Shown here piece after piece: positions 1 through 8,924 of a stretch of DNA of 64,000 nt. The stretch is from NCBI GenBank assembly GCA_018371275.1, contig JAHALF010000010.1, forward strand, positions 13,072 to 77,071, given 5' to 3'. This stretch comes from Clostridiales bacterium (GTDB lineage Bacteria; Bacillota; Clostridia; Lachnospirales; CAG-274). The translations under genes and the position numbers were made by a program. Position 1 is the stretch's first letter. Each line of letters starts with the position of its first letter. The notes under the pieces are model-generated. The model had not been told where the DNA came from. It was given only the letters and a program-made list of their open reading frames with translations, and searched no databases.

Positions 1-429
1 TAAAGTTTTTAATAGGGCATTAAAAGCACCTATTGAGAGCATATGTACTTCATCTATTATATATACCTTATATTTTCCATCTGTTGGAGGATATTTTATT
101 TCCTCTCTTATTTCCCTAATATCATCTACACCATTATTACTTGCTGCATCTATTTCAGATATGTTTAAATTCCTATTTTCATTAAAAGCTAAACACATAC
201 TACATTTGTCACAAGGTGAATTATTTACAGGCTCTTTACAGTTTAATAGTTTGGCAAATATTTTAGCTGTAGATGTCTTGCCTGTTCCTCTTGTCCCACA
301 AAATAAATATGCATGGCTTATTCTATTTGACTCTATTTGATTTTTTAATGTTTTTACTATATGACTTTGCCCTATTACTTGTTCAAAATTTTTAGGTCTA
401 AGTTTTCTATATAATGCTATATATCCCAT
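1..429 (-). CDS. dnaX: DNA polymerase III subunit gamma/tau, N-terminal part (runs off the window)
   Basis: Clamp-loader ATPase that loads the sliding clamp during chromosome replication. The first 143 residues are visible. They start with the family's typical opening (ALYRKLRP, then VIGQ), followed by a Walker A motif (GTRGTGKTS), a four-cysteine zinc module (C-x8-C-x2-C-x2-C) and the Walker B stretch YIIDEVHML. The start is supported by AAAGGAG about 6 bases upstream. It lies 11 bases downstream of ylmH, so it is probably the last known member of the sepF-ylmH transcription unit. The C-terminal part lies beyond base 1. The identification is firm; only the length is unknown. Confidence 0.95.
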   Translation of the reverse strand, partial: MGYIALYRKLRPKNFEQVIGQSHIVKTLKNQIESNRISHAYLFCGTRGTGKTSTAKIFAKLLNCKEPVNNSPCDKCSMCLAFNENRNLNISEIDAASNNGVDDIREIREEIKYPPTDGKYKVYIIDEVHMLSIGAFNALLKTL

Positions 430-440
430 ATTTTTCTCCT

Positions 441-1235
441 TTAAACATACTTAGCAATATTTAAAACTATTCTATCTTTTTTAGTTTTACCTATAATATC
501 CAAAACTTTTATTCTTCCTAGCCCTCTAAGAGTTATTATATCTCCTAATTTAATATTTTTAGAACCATTTGTCTCTACAACAAAATTTATAAAAGCTTTT
601 TCTCCTTTTATATAACTTGATATTTTACCTCTGGAAATATTAAATGCTCCAGACAAAACAGCATCTAACCTAAGAGATGATATTATAATATTTTTTTCTT
701 CCATATTAGTACATTTAACATTATAGTCTTTTAAATTTAATATTTTAGTTTTAATTTTTGTAGCTCCAACTTTTTCTAAATTTATATTTACATAATCTAT
801 TATATCATTTTTTAAAAAGCACATTGCTTTATTATCTTCTATAATGATATCTCCAACTTTTGTTCTTTCAATACCAAGACCTAATATTGAACCTAAAAAA
901 TCTCTATGCGTAAGCTCCCTGCTATATCTTTCATTATATGTTATCTCCAATAAAGATATAGGGAAATAATTTTTTTCTGGTTCTATATATTCTGGGAAAA
1001 ACCCTATAATTCCTCTTTCTGCTTCTTCAAATCCACCAAAAAATAATATATTTTGTTTTAAAACTTGATTGGCTAAAATAGATTTTATTTCTAAATATTT
1101 TAATATTGGTAAAAAATCTGAAAATGTACTTTCATAATTTTTAACACAAAAATTTAACTGATCTATTATTTTAGAAAATAAAATTTTATCTTCTTTATTT
1201 TGTACATTAATTAATGCCTGTTGCTTATTAAACAT
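441..1235 (-). CDS. ylmH: YlmH family RNA-binding protein (S4 domain)
   Basis: 264 residues, the usual length for YlmH. The N-terminal two thirds match the YlmH core (FGGFEEAER and, further on, ITYNERYSRELTHRDFLGS). An S4 RNA-binding domain occupies about residues 187-250 (SLRLDAVLSGAFNISR). In Firmicutes, YlmH sits in the division-gene cluster and has been linked to rescue of stalled 50S-peptidyl-tRNA complexes; that role is family knowledge. Here it follows sepF and yggT and precedes dnaX. A GAAAGGG ribosome binding site supports the start. A short hairpin separates it from yggT, so its expression may be partly uncoupled. Confidence 0.9.
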   Translation of the reverse strand: MFNKQQALINVQNKEDKILFSKIIDQLNFCVKNYESTFSDFLPILKYLEIKSILANQVLKQNILFFGGFEEAERGIIGFFPEYIEPEKNYFPISLLEITYNERYSRELTHRDFLGSILGLGIERTKVGDIIIEDNKAMCFLKNDIIDYVNINLEKVGATKIKTKILNLKDYNVKCTNMEEKNIIISSLRLDAVLSGAFNISRGKISSYIKGEKAFINFVVETNGSKNIKLGDIITLRGLGRIKVLDIIGKTKKDRIVLNIAKYV

Positions 1236-1270
1236 AATAAACCCTTTCTTTTTTACTTAGATAATAAAAT

Positions 1271-1301
1271 TAACTCTAGTAGTATTAACTATCTAGAGTT
1301 T
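1271..1301. terminator. Intergenic hairpin between yggT and ylmH
   Basis: An 8-bp stem (AACTCTAG at 1272-1279 with CTAGAGTT at 1293-1300) extended by TAGT/ACTA. The better T run is on the plus strand (TTTTT), although both flanking genes are on minus. It could be a weak attenuator or an mRNA processing site. Confidence 0.4.
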
Positions 1302-1305
1302 TTAT

Positions 1306-1581
1306 CTATCCTATAAGAATATTATATAATATAGTTTGTATAGCTTGCAAAATTAAAATTAAAATAATAGGTGAAAAATCAATCATCATTCCATCACCTA
1401 AAGGAGATTTTCTTAAAATTTGTCTTATAGGATATAAAAGAGGCTCAGACAAACTGTATACAATTTTTACTAAAACACTATTTCTATCAATTGGTATCCA
1501 AGATAATAAAACTCGTATTAAAATAATCCAGTCTATAATTCTTATTAAAGCTTCAAAAGAGTTAAAAATTAAAATATTCAT
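1306..1581 (-). CDS. YggT family membrane protein (YlmG)
   Basis: 91 residues with two hydrophobic segments (about 5-30 and 66-90). Between them is the family's central motif: LSWIP, then SEPLLYPIRQIL and SPLGDGMMIDFSPI. YggT/YlmG proteins lie next to sepF in Gram-positives, cyanobacteria and plastids and are linked to division or membrane organisation; the molecular activity is not settled. GGAAGG about 7 bases before ATG supports the start. It lies 15 bases after sepF, which suggests co-transcription. Confidence 0.88.
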   Translation of the reverse strand: MNILIFNSFEALIRIIDWIILIRVLLSWIPIDRNSVLVKIVYSLSEPLLYPIRQILRKSPLGDGMMIDFSPIILILILQAIQTILYNILIG

Positions 1582-1596
1582 TGTATCGCCTTCCTT

Positions 1597-2082
1597 TTAT
1601 CTCCACATAGAATTAGGTATTTTTATACCACTTGCTTGCAATTTATCCTTAAGTTCTCCAGACATTTCTACATTAATAGGAGCAATAATCATTATTTTAT
1701 CTGATATAAGCTGTATGTTACCCTCTAAAGCATAACTAGCACCACATAAAAAATCGCTTATTCTTTGAGATATTTCATATTCAACAGTTTCTAAATTTAC
1801 AACTACTATATTCCTATCTTTTATTTGAGATACAACATCTGCTGCATCTTCAAGAGTAGTTGGATTAAACATACAAACACCCATTTGAACACTTGTATTT
1901 ATATTTACAATATTAGACCCTGGTCTTTTTGTTGAATATCTATTAAAAGATGTTACATTACTGCTAGGTTGTCTTATAGAATCTCTTTCTAATTCTTCTT
2001 CTTCAAATTCTTCCATTTCATCATAATCGTCATCATAGTCATCTCCAAAAAACATATTTTTCATTTTGTCCATTATACTCAT
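1597..2082 (-). CDS. sepF: Cell division protein SepF
   Basis: Membrane-anchored FtsZ-binding protein. The start at 2082 gives MSIMDKMKNMFFGDD, a typical SepF amphipathic N-terminal helix, and has GGAGG 9 bases upstream. A longer frame opens at 2121 but would run through this ribosome binding site. The product is 161 residues: membrane-targeting helix (1-12), an acidic Asp/Glu-rich linker (about 13-35), then the globular SepF domain (about 65-150), including IVVVNLETVEYEISQRISDF and the glycine-containing FLCGASYALEG turn. It lies 19 bases downstream of the YggS gene, the standard Firmicute order. Confidence 0.95.
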   Translation of the reverse strand: MSIMDKMKNMFFGDDYDDDYDEMEEFEEEELERDSIRQPSSNVTSFNRYSTKRPGSNIVNINTSVQMGVCMFNPTTLEDAADVVSQIKDRNIVVVNLETVEYEISQRISDFLCGASYALEGNIQLISDKIMIIAPINVEMSGELKDKLQASGIKIPNSMWR

Positions 2083-2101
2083 TTTATCTATCCTCCAAAA
2101 T

Positions 2102-2800
2102 TTAGTAATTTCTTCTTCCAAATATACCCGTTCCTATACGTACTATATTAGCACCCTCTTCAATTGCAACCTCATAATCATTTGTCATGCCCATAGATAA
2201 GTATTTCATATTTATATTATCTTTATTTTTATGCTGTATGTCAATAAATAATTTTCTCATTTTTCCGAAATATTGTGCGTTTTGTCTTGGATTTTCAACA
2301 AAAGGTGCTACGCACATAAGTCCATTTAGTATTACATTTTTAAAATTTTGCATATTTTCTAAAATATATGGTAAATCTTGCTCCATCAATCCGTGCTTTG
2401 ACTGCTCATTTGCTATATTAATTTCTAGAAGTATAGGCATCACTATATTAGAATTTAAAGCTCTTTTATTTATTTCTTCTAATAATCTAAAACTATTTAC
2501 AGATTGAATAAGATTAACTTTATCTATTATATATTTTACTTTATTGGTCTGTAAATTTCCTATAAAATGCCAAGACACATTACCTACTTCGTCATATTTT
2601 TCTAAAAACTCTTGAGCCTTATTTTCACCAAATGTATTTATACCTAATTCTTTTAAAATTTTTATTCTTTCTATATCTATAGTCTTTGTAACCCCTATAA
2701 TGTCTATATCATCAATTTTCCTATTTGCTTTCATACAAGCTTTTTCAATATTATTCCTAATAATATCTAAATTTTTTGATATTATATCTTTTTCTGTCAT
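2102..2800 (-). CDS. YggS family pyridoxal phosphate homeostasis protein
   Basis: 232 residues, full length for the YggS/PLPBP family (YlmE in Bacillus), a TIM-barrel PLP-binding protein without proven catalysis that buffers PLP. The PLP lysine lies in the early motif IIGVTKTI, followed by FGENKAQEF, WHFIGNLQTNK and the C-terminal LSMGMTNDYEVAIEEGANIVRIGTGIFG phosphate-binding region (quoted in parts: SMGMTNDYE, VRIGTGIFG). Its start codon overlaps the stop of the preceding HlyD-like gene by four bases (ATGA), so translation is probably coupled. It belongs to the conserved yggS-sepF-yggT-ylmH block. Confidence 0.93.
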   Translation of the reverse strand: MTEKDIISKNLDIIRNNIEKACMKANRKIDDIDIIGVTKTIDIERIKILKELGINTFGENKAQEFLEKYDEVGNVSWHFIGNLQTNKVKYIIDKVNLIQSVNSFRLLEEINKRALNSNIVMPILLEINIANEQSKHGLMEQDLPYILENMQNFKNVILNGLMCVAPFVENPRQNAQYFGKMRKLFIDIQHKNKDNINMKYLSMGMTNDYEVAIEEGANIVRIGTGIFGRRNY

Positions 2801-4557
2801 TTAGTAACCATTTCCTCTCCTTTTACAGCAGATAAATCTGGAGCATATCTATCATAAAGTTTAATCTCAGTATTTAAGCTTGGATCTAGTATTATAAATT
2901 GGTCATTTTGTACAGAACCTTCTGTATCTATATTTTTAAAACTGTATATACCAGAATTTACAACAAATATACCTTTTTTAGTAAATATTTCATTTAACTG
3001 TAATTCTTGTTTTGTCTGTTGATTTATTATTTTATCCCCTATATCTATTATTCCTGGTGATATAGAAATATATGAATATTCCCCATTATCATCTTTTCCA
3101 GATATTTGTATAGGCACACTTATAGTTTCTCCTGTTGTAGTTTTTTTAGTAACAGTATTATCTACAATATAACTTTCAGGTACTTTTAGAAGATCTTCTT
3201 CTGAAATTGCACTTAAATGTATTTTAAATCCCTCTTTTGGTTTGCTAAGCTCAAAACTAATATTACGTTTATCTATAAAATCTATCATATTTTTATTAGA
3301 TTTCATTAAAACATATGTTTCCTTTTCAGATGTCTCTAGCTTTTCCACAATAACCTCTAAAGGACTTAAATTTCCATTATCATTAATATATATTTGTCTA
3401 GTTTCTCCTAATTCCCAACTAGATATATTTTCTGTTTTTATATAACTTGCTATGTAAAAATTATTATCTTTAACTATTTTAAAAACAGGTTCACTCTCTA
3501 TAACATTTACCTTAAATTGATTTTCTTCTTTAGGTTGCATCAATGTTTGCTCTTTTGTTAACTTGTCCATATTCTCTAAATTAAATGTTTCCTCTAGGCC
3601 ATCTACATAGTACGATACTATACCAGAATCAGTAGAAATTATATTTTCCATATTTTTATTTACTGTTTGTTCTTTAGAAGCTTTTTGACTAGATAAATCT
3701 TGAACACTCCCAGTATTTTCAGATAATAACATTTGATTTCTTATTGTAAGCTTTTTCTTAATAGAATCTTTTATTTCATAAATTTTTGACACATTATATG
3801 TAGATAATCCATTTATAGATTTATCTAATGATTTTTGTATTTGAGAATCTATTTTTTTTGCATCTTCATAAAATATTGATAGCTCATTTCTTTGCTCTTG
3901 AAGTTGCAATATTTTTTCATTAATAATAGCTATATCCTCTTCCGCTGTTTTTATCTCATCTTGATTTTTTACTGTTGCAATTAGTTCACCTTTTTTTATT
4001 CTTTCATTATCACCTTTATTAAATGTAAGTACACCATTTTTAGATGCCTTATAAACTGCTTCATCTCTTATAATAACCCCTTTAGCTTGTGTACTATCTT
4101 CTATTGAACCATATTCAATAGTTTCATAATCTATAGGCTTTTTATTTAAACTTTTTGATATTGAAACACCAAAATATGATATAATAAGTACAAATATAGT
4201 AATAGTAAATAATCTGTATAATATAGGAATGTTTCTATTTTTAGGTTTTTTCTTTGACCTATATATTTTTTTATTTTGTATGGTACTAGTATTTGTATTG
4301 TATCTATCGTACCTTTCATAATTTTTATTTGTATAAGTCCTACTACTATTGCTATTACTGTATGTATTATATCTATTTGTTTTAGGCTGACTGTTATTAT
4401 TATATACTCTATTATAAGTTGGAACTTTTGGATATGCTTGTCTATTATAATTACTTATTTTATCTTGTCGTTTCTTTTCTATACTAGTTATATTCTGTTT
4501 TTTAGCAGAATTTTTTTTTGTAGATGTATTTTTAGTCTTTTTATTATTCCTATCCAT
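2797..4557 (-). CDS. HlyD-like membrane protein with low-complexity N-terminus
   Basis: 586 residues. Residues 1-105 are very hydrophilic and rich in Asn, Lys, Tyr and Thr. One membrane segment follows (about 111-134, ILYRLFTITIFVLIISYFG). The extracytoplasmic part then begins with a lipoyl/barrel-sandwich-like stretch (GVIIRDEAVYKASKNG, NKGDNERIKKGELIATV), a helical hairpin (about 205-300) and beta-rich domains, as in HlyD-family adaptors. A similar HlyD-like protein often precedes yggS-sepF in clostridia, and no exporter partner is adjacent here, so a cell-envelope or division role is as plausible as export. GGAGGTGA ribosome binding site; first gene of the cluster. Confidence 0.75.
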   Translation of the reverse strand: MDRNNKKTKNTSTKKNSAKKQNITSIEKKRQDKISNYNRQAYPKVPTYNRVYNNNSQPKTNRYNTYSNSNSSRTYTNKNYERYDRYNTNTSTIQNKKIYRSKKKPKNRNIPILYRLFTITIFVLIISYFGVSISKSLNKKPIDYETIEYGSIEDSTQAKGVIIRDEAVYKASKNGVLTFNKGDNERIKKGELIATVKNQDEIKTAEEDIAIINEKILQLQEQRNELSIFYEDAKKIDSQIQKSLDKSINGLSTYNVSKIYEIKDSIKKKLTIRNQMLLSENTGSVQDLSSQKASKEQTVNKNMENIISTDSGIVSYYVDGLEETFNLENMDKLTKEQTLMQPKEENQFKVNVIESEPVFKIVKDNNFYIASYIKTENISSWELGETRQIYINDNGNLSPLEVIVEKLETSEKETYVLMKSNKNMIDFIDKRNISFELSKPKEGFKIHLSAISEEDLLKVPESYIVDNTVTKKTTTGETISVPIQISGKDDNGEYSYISISPGIIDIGDKIINQQTKQELQLNEIFTKKGIFVVNSGIYSFKNIDTEGSVQNDQFIILDPSLNTEIKLYDRYAPDLSAVKGEEMVTK

Positions 4558-4647
4558 AAGTCACCTCCTTATATTTTTATAATGGCTTGTAATATATTTA
4601 AAATAATATTTATATAATATATAAATAAAAAGTAAAGTAGTGATAAA

Positions 4648-5817
4648 GTGAAACATTTAAAAAATTTAAGCTATTACATTATACCATTGTTAGTTGCATT
4701 TTTCAATATATTAATTATAATTGTTCCCAATGTAGTAATATCTTCAGCACAAGATGGTCTATTATTATGGTTTAATAAAATAATACCTTCTATTTTACCT
4801 TTTTTAATAGGTACTAATATATTAATACATTTAGGATTTATAGACTTTTTAGGAACACTATTAGATCCTTTTATGAAAAGATTTTTTAATATATCTGGAT
4901 GTGGTGCATTTGCATTAGTTTTGGGAATGTTATCAGGATATCCAGTTGGCGCAAAAATAACAGCTAGTTTAAGAGAAAATAATAAGTTATCCCAAATAGA
5001 AGCTCAAAGATTAGCTAGTTTTACTAATAATTCTGGACCCCTTTTTATAATAGGAGCTATTGGTATAGGAATGTTTAAAAATGTATATATTGGGTATTTA
5101 ATATTATTTATTCATTACATATCTGCTATAACAGTAGGATTTATATTTAGATTTTATAAAAAGTCTGGAGCTATAATAATCAATAATAATGTTTCTTTTA
5201 AAGAAGCTCTATTAAAATTAAAACTAGCAAGAATAAAAAGCAATAAAACTATTGGTCAAATTTTAGGTGAAAGTGTAAAAAGTAGTTTAGAAACAATATC
5301 TATGGTAGGTGGTTTTGTAATATTATTTTCTGTTATTTCAGAACTTTTTAAAATATCTGGTGTATTTGAAAAATTAGGTAAAATAATATTTCCTACTAAT
5401 TTACAACCTTTTAGTAATGGTATTTTTATGGGAATTATAGAAATAACAAATGGTATAAATATTTTATCCTCTATAGATGGTGTAAATGCTATAATTATTA
5501 CTTGTGGTCTTGTATCCTTTTCTGGTTTGTCTATATTAGCACAAACATCTAGTATGATATTTAAATCAGATATAAAAATGAACATATATTTTGTATCTAA
5601 AGTATTACATAGTATTTTTTCAATTTTATACAGCATTATGTGCATACCTGTATTTAATAAATTGCTATTAAATACTACAACATCAGCTTTTAATAATTTT
5701 AATAATTCAAACCTTAAACATTCTTCTATATATTTTTTATTAAGTATACTTATATTAGTATTATTAGCTATATTTTGTAAATATTTTTTTAAGAAAAAAA
5801 TGAAACTTCTAAAATAA
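4648..5817 (+). CDS. ylbJ: Sporulation integral membrane protein YlbJ
   Basis: 389 residues with about eight membrane segments. Diagnostic features are an early LLLWFNKIIPSILPFLIG block and GMLSGYPVGAKI (near residue 95), shared with SpoIIM/NupC-type gate proteins. YlbJ is a mother-cell membrane protein needed for spore cortex formation in Bacillus. The start is GTG, with only a weak ribosome binding site (AGTAAAGTAG), consistent with low or stage-specific expression. It is divergent from the HlyD-like gene, with 90 bases between. No sporulation sigma promoter could be assigned by eye. Confidence 0.88.
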   Translation: MKHLKNLSYYIIPLLVAFFNILIIIVPNVVISSAQDGLLLWFNKIIPSILPFLIGTNILIHLGFIDFLGTLLDPFMKRFFNISGCGAFALVLGMLSGYPVGAKITASLRENNKLSQIEAQRLASFTNNSGPLFIIGAIGIGMFKNVYIGYLILFIHYISAITVGFIFRFYKKSGAIIINNNVSFKEALLKLKLARIKSNKTIGQILGESVKSSLETISMVGGFVILFSVISELFKISGVFEKLGKIIFPTNLQPFSNGIFMGIIEITNGINILSSIDGVNAIIITCGLVSFSGLSILAQTSSMIFKSDIKMNIYFVSKVLHSIFSILYSIMCIPVFNKLLLNTTTSAFNNFNNSNLKHSSIYFLLSILILVLLAIFCKYFFKKKMKLLK

Positions 5818-5883
5818 TTTTTTGACAAAATATATGTATTATTATATAATTTATTATTAGATAAAATTTATTGTAGGTGAAAT

Positions 5884-6834
5884 ATGGTAGAAATTAAAAT
5901 TAATAAACTTAATGAAAATCAAAGGTTAGATAAATATCTTTTAAAATACCTTAATAAAGCCCCTAAATCATTTATTTATAAAATGCTTAGGAAAAAAAAT
6001 ATAAAGTTAAATGGTAAAAAAGCTGAAGGCAACGAAATTATTCTATATAATGATATTATAAATATATACTTATCTGATGAAACAATAAATAGCTTTAGAG
6101 AAGATAAAAAAATAAATAATACTAAGCAAGACTTTAAAATAATTTTTGAAGATAAAAATATTATAATATGTTATAAACCTATAAATTTAGTATCACAGCC
6201 AGATATATCAAATAAAACTAACTCTTTAAATGACCAACTTATTTATTATGTTTATAATAATGGTGATTATGATTTATCATCAGATTTTACCCCATCTATA
6301 TGTAATAGATTAGATAGAAACACAAGTGGGATAATAACTTTTGGTAAAAATTTAAAAGCTTTACAATCTATAAATAAAGCCTTTAAAAATAATTTAATAG
6401 ATAAATACTATTTAACAGCAGTATATGGAAATATAAATAAATCTGGTACTATTGAACTTTATCATAAAAAAGAAGGTAACAAAGCAATTTTATCTAAAAA
6501 ATACATACCAGAAAGTAAAAAAATTATAACACAATATGAACCTATTATGAATAAAGATAATAAAACTTTATTAAATATAAAACTTATAACAGGTAAAACA
6601 CATCAAATTAGAGCATCTTTAGAATATATAGGTTATCCTATAATAGGTGATAAAAAATATAATAATAAAAATATTAATACATTTAATCTAAAAAATCAAT
6701 TTTTACATTGTTATAAAATATACTTTAAAGAACAAGATGAATTTTTAAACTACTTATCAAATAAAACTTTTATTTGTAAACATATGGATAGTTCATTTAA
6801 AAATGTACTAAATTTTTTTAACTATAATATTTAA
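5884..6834 (+). CDS. RluA/RluD family RNA pseudouridine synthase
   Basis: 316 residues. An N-terminal S4 RNA-binding domain (about 10-60, RLDKYLLKYLNKAPKSFIYK) is followed by the pseudouridine synthase fold. The catalytic aspartate is in NRLDRNTSG (Asp144), with TGKTHQIRASLEYIGYPIIGDKKY near the C-terminus (quoted in parts: TGKTHQIRA, YPIIGDKKY). The usual His of the HRLDxxTSG motif is Asn here; the catalytic Asp and the following Thr-Ser-Gly are intact. Target position in rRNA cannot be told from sequence. It lies 11 bases ahead of rnhA on the same strand. Confidence 0.9.
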   Translation: MVEIKINKLNENQRLDKYLLKYLNKAPKSFIYKMLRKKNIKLNGKKAEGNEIILYNDIINIYLSDETINSFREDKKINNTKQDFKIIFEDKNIIICYKPINLVSQPDISNKTNSLNDQLIYYVYNNGDYDLSSDFTPSICNRLDRNTSGIITFGKNLKALQSINKAFKNNLIDKYYLTAVYGNINKSGTIELYHKKEGNKAILSKKYIPESKKIITQYEPIMNKDNKTLLNIKLITGKTHQIRASLEYIGYPIIGDKKYNNKNINTFNLKNQFLHCYKIYFKEQDEFLNYLSNKTFICKHMDSSFKNVLNFFNYNI

Positions 6835-6845
6835 AGGAGCCACTT

Positions 6846-7310
6846 ATGAAAAATATTGAAATATATACAGATGGAGCTTGCTCTGGAAACCCTGGAGTTG
6901 GTGGATATGGAATTGTATTTTTATATAATGGGCATAGAAAAGAACTTTCTAAAGGTTATAAATTTACAACAAATAATAGAATGGAAACAATGGCAGTTAT
7001 AAAAGCCTTAAAAATATTAAAAGAACCTTGTAATATTACTTTATATACCGATTCTAGCTATGTTGTAAATTCTATCAATAAAGGTTGGGTTTATAATTGG
7101 AAAAAAAATAATTGGATAAATTCTAGTAAAAAACCTACCCCTAATGTTGACCTTTGGGAAGAACTTTTGCCATTATTAGATATACATAAAGTTGAATTTG
7201 TATGGGTAAAAGGCCACGCTGATAATGTTGAAAATAATAGATGCGATTTTCTTGCTAGAGAAGCTATGAAAAACAATGATTTATTAGATGATATAAATTA
7301 TAAAAAATAA
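6846..7310 (+). CDS. rnhA: Ribonuclease HI
   Basis: 154 residues, standard for type 1 RNase H, which cleaves the RNA strand of RNA-DNA hybrids. All four metal-binding carboxylates are present: Asp9 (IYTDGACSGNPG), Glu47 (RMETMAVI), Asp69 (LYTDSSYVV) and Asp134 (NNRCDFLA). The conserved VKGHADNVEN histidine loop is also there. AAAGGAG ribosome binding site. It is co-directional with the upstream pseudouridine synthase. Confidence 0.96.
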   Translation: MKNIEIYTDGACSGNPGVGGYGIVFLYNGHRKELSKGYKFTTNNRMETMAVIKALKILKEPCNITLYTDSSYVVNSINKGWVYNWKKNNWINSSKKPTPNVDLWEELLPLLDIHKVEFVWVKGHADNVENNRCDFLAREAMKNNDLLDDINYKK

Positions 7311-7430
7311 GATAAATCAATTTTTTGAATGCTTTGTATTCAAAAACAGATATTCCTATGTAATTTTATTCGTAAAAATTAATACAAAAAACCATATATA
7401 ATTTTTTCTTTAAAAATATAAGTCATAAAT

Positions 7431-7459
7431 AAAAGGCTATGAAAAATCATAGCCTTTTT
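7431..7459. terminator. Bidirectional terminator between rnhA and eno
   Basis: A 10-bp perfect stem (AAAAGGCTAT at 7431-7440 with ATAGCCTTTT at 7449-7458) with A/T runs on both sides, between convergent genes. Confidence 0.9.
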
Positions 7460-7471
7460 AATTGCAATTAA

Positions 7472-8812
7472 TTATTTATTTTTTAAATTGAAAAAAGTGT
7501 TAAGACCTAAATATTCAGATACATTACCAGTATCATTAAGTTCTTCTTCAATTCTTAATAATTGGTTATATTTTGCAACCCTATCAGAACGACAAGGAGC
7601 ACCTGTTTTAATTTGACCAGCATTTACTGCAACAGAGATATCTGCGATTGTAGAATCTTCTGTTTCACCAGAACGGTGAGATACAACAGCTGTCATATTA
7701 TTTCTATTAGCTAATTCAATAGCCTCAAAAGTTTCAGTTAAAGTACCAATTTGGTTAACTTTAATAAGAATAGAATTTGCAACACCAAGCTCAATACCTT
7801 TTTGTAATCTTTCTGTATTAGTAACAAATAAGTCATCACCAACTAATTGGATTTTATTGCCTAATTTCTCAGTTAATAATTTCCAACCGTCCCAGTCATT
7901 TTCATCTAAACCATCTTCAATAGAGATAATTGGGTATTTAGCAACAAGTGCTTCATAGTAAGCAACCATTTCTTCAGAAGTTCTATAGATTTCTTCGCCT
8001 TTCATTTTACTTTCGCCTTCAAAGTAATATTTACCAGAAGCTTTATCATAAAGTTCAGAAGAAGCAACATCTAATGCAACTCTAATTTGTTCACCTGGTT
8101 TATAACCAGCTTTTTCTGTAGCTTCAAGAATTAAATCAATAACTTCATCAGAAGTAGCTAAATCTGGAGCAAAACCACCTTCATCACCTACAGCTGTAGA
8201 AAGACCTCTAGATTTTAATACTTTCTTTAAGTTATGATAAATTTCAGCACACATTCTTAAAGCTTCTTTGAAAGAAGTAGCACCAACAGGCATAATCATA
8301 AATTCTTGAACATCAACTGTATTATCAGCATGTTTACCACCATTTAAAATGTTCATCATAGGAACTGGTAAAGTTTTAGAATTAAATCCACCTAAATATT
8401 GATATAAAGGCATATTTAAAGCTTCTGCAGCAGCTCTAGCAACAGCCATAGATACTGCTAAAATAGCATTAGCACCTAATTTAGCTTTATTAGGAGTACC
8501 ATCTAAAGCAATCATAGTTCTATCAATAGAAACTTGATCAAGAGCATTCATACCAATAATTTCTTCTGAGATAATTTCATTTACATTTTTAACTGCTGTT
8601 TCAACACCAGCACCAACATATCTATCTCCACCATCTCTAAGCTCAACTGCTTCGTGTTCACCAGTAGATGCACCAGAAGGAACAGCTGCTCTACCCATTA
8701 CTAAGTTACCTACTAAATCTTCTACAATAACTTCTACTTCAACAGTAGGATTAGCTCTAGAATCTAATACCTCTCTTGCAATTACATCAACAATTTCAAT
8801 ATAACCTTTCAT
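7472..8812 (-). CDS. eno: Enolase
   Basis: Converts 2-phosphoglycerate to phosphoenolpyruvate. The start at 8812 (MKGYIEIVDVIAREVLDSRANPT) is preferred over a frame opening at 8833 because GGAG lies 8-12 bases upstream of it. The product is 446 residues, slightly longer than the usual 430. Motifs: substrate loop GAPSGASTGEHEA-like (PSGASTGEHE), catalytic Glu in GDEGGFAPDL, Mg ligands in ISIEDGLDE and VGDDLFVTN, catalytic Lys in LIKVNQIGT, and SHRSGETED. It is last in the glycolytic gene string but has its own strong promoter. Confidence 0.98.
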   Translation of the reverse strand: MKGYIEIVDVIAREVLDSRANPTVEVEVIVEDLVGNLVMGRAAVPSGASTGEHEAVELRDGGDRYVGAGVETAVKNVNEIISEEIIGMNALDQVSIDRTMIALDGTPNKAKLGANAILAVSMAVARAAAEALNMPLYQYLGGFNSKTLPVPMMNILNGGKHADNTVDVQEFMIMPVGATSFKEALRMCAEIYHNLKKVLKSRGLSTAVGDEGGFAPDLATSDEVIDLILEATEKAGYKPGEQIRVALDVASSELYDKASGKYYFEGESKMKGEEIYRTSEEMVAYYEALVAKYPIISIEDGLDENDWDGWKLLTEKLGNKIQLVGDDLFVTNTERLQKGIELGVANSILIKVNQIGTLTETFEAIELANRNNMTAVVSHRSGETEDSTIADISVAVNAGQIKTGAPCRSDRVAKYNQLLRIEEELNDTGNVSEYLGLNTFFNLKNK

Positions 8813-8866
8813 TATATAAAAATCTCCTTTCAATTTATGTTGTATAACATAATCTGTTATATTATA

Positions 8867-8895
8867 ATAATAACTTTAAATGTAAATAATGTCAA
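8867..8895 (-). promoter_or_regulatory. Sigma-A type promoter of eno
   Basis: Minus-strand -35 TTGACA (8890-8895), 17-base spacer, -10 TATTAT (8867-8872). It lies in the gpmI-eno gap about 55 bases before the start codon, so eno can be expressed apart from upstream glycolytic genes. Confidence 0.8.
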
Positions 8896-8924
8896 TATTT
8901 TAACACAATAATTTTTAAATAATA

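Noticed and set aside
4276..4617. 113-residue hydrophobic plus-strand frame
   Set aside because: Antisense of the Asn/Tyr-rich N-terminus of the HlyD-like gene; hydrophobicity follows from the complement of AAT/TAT codons.
5256..5828. 190-residue minus-strand frame opposite ylbJ
   Set aside because: It lies wholly over the well-supported ylbJ coding sequence, has no ribosome binding site and no family resemblance.
7322..7346. TTTTTGAAT/ATTCAAAAA hairpin after rnhA
   Set aside because: No T run follows, and a stronger bidirectional terminator lies at 7431-7459; kept out of the list as unproven.
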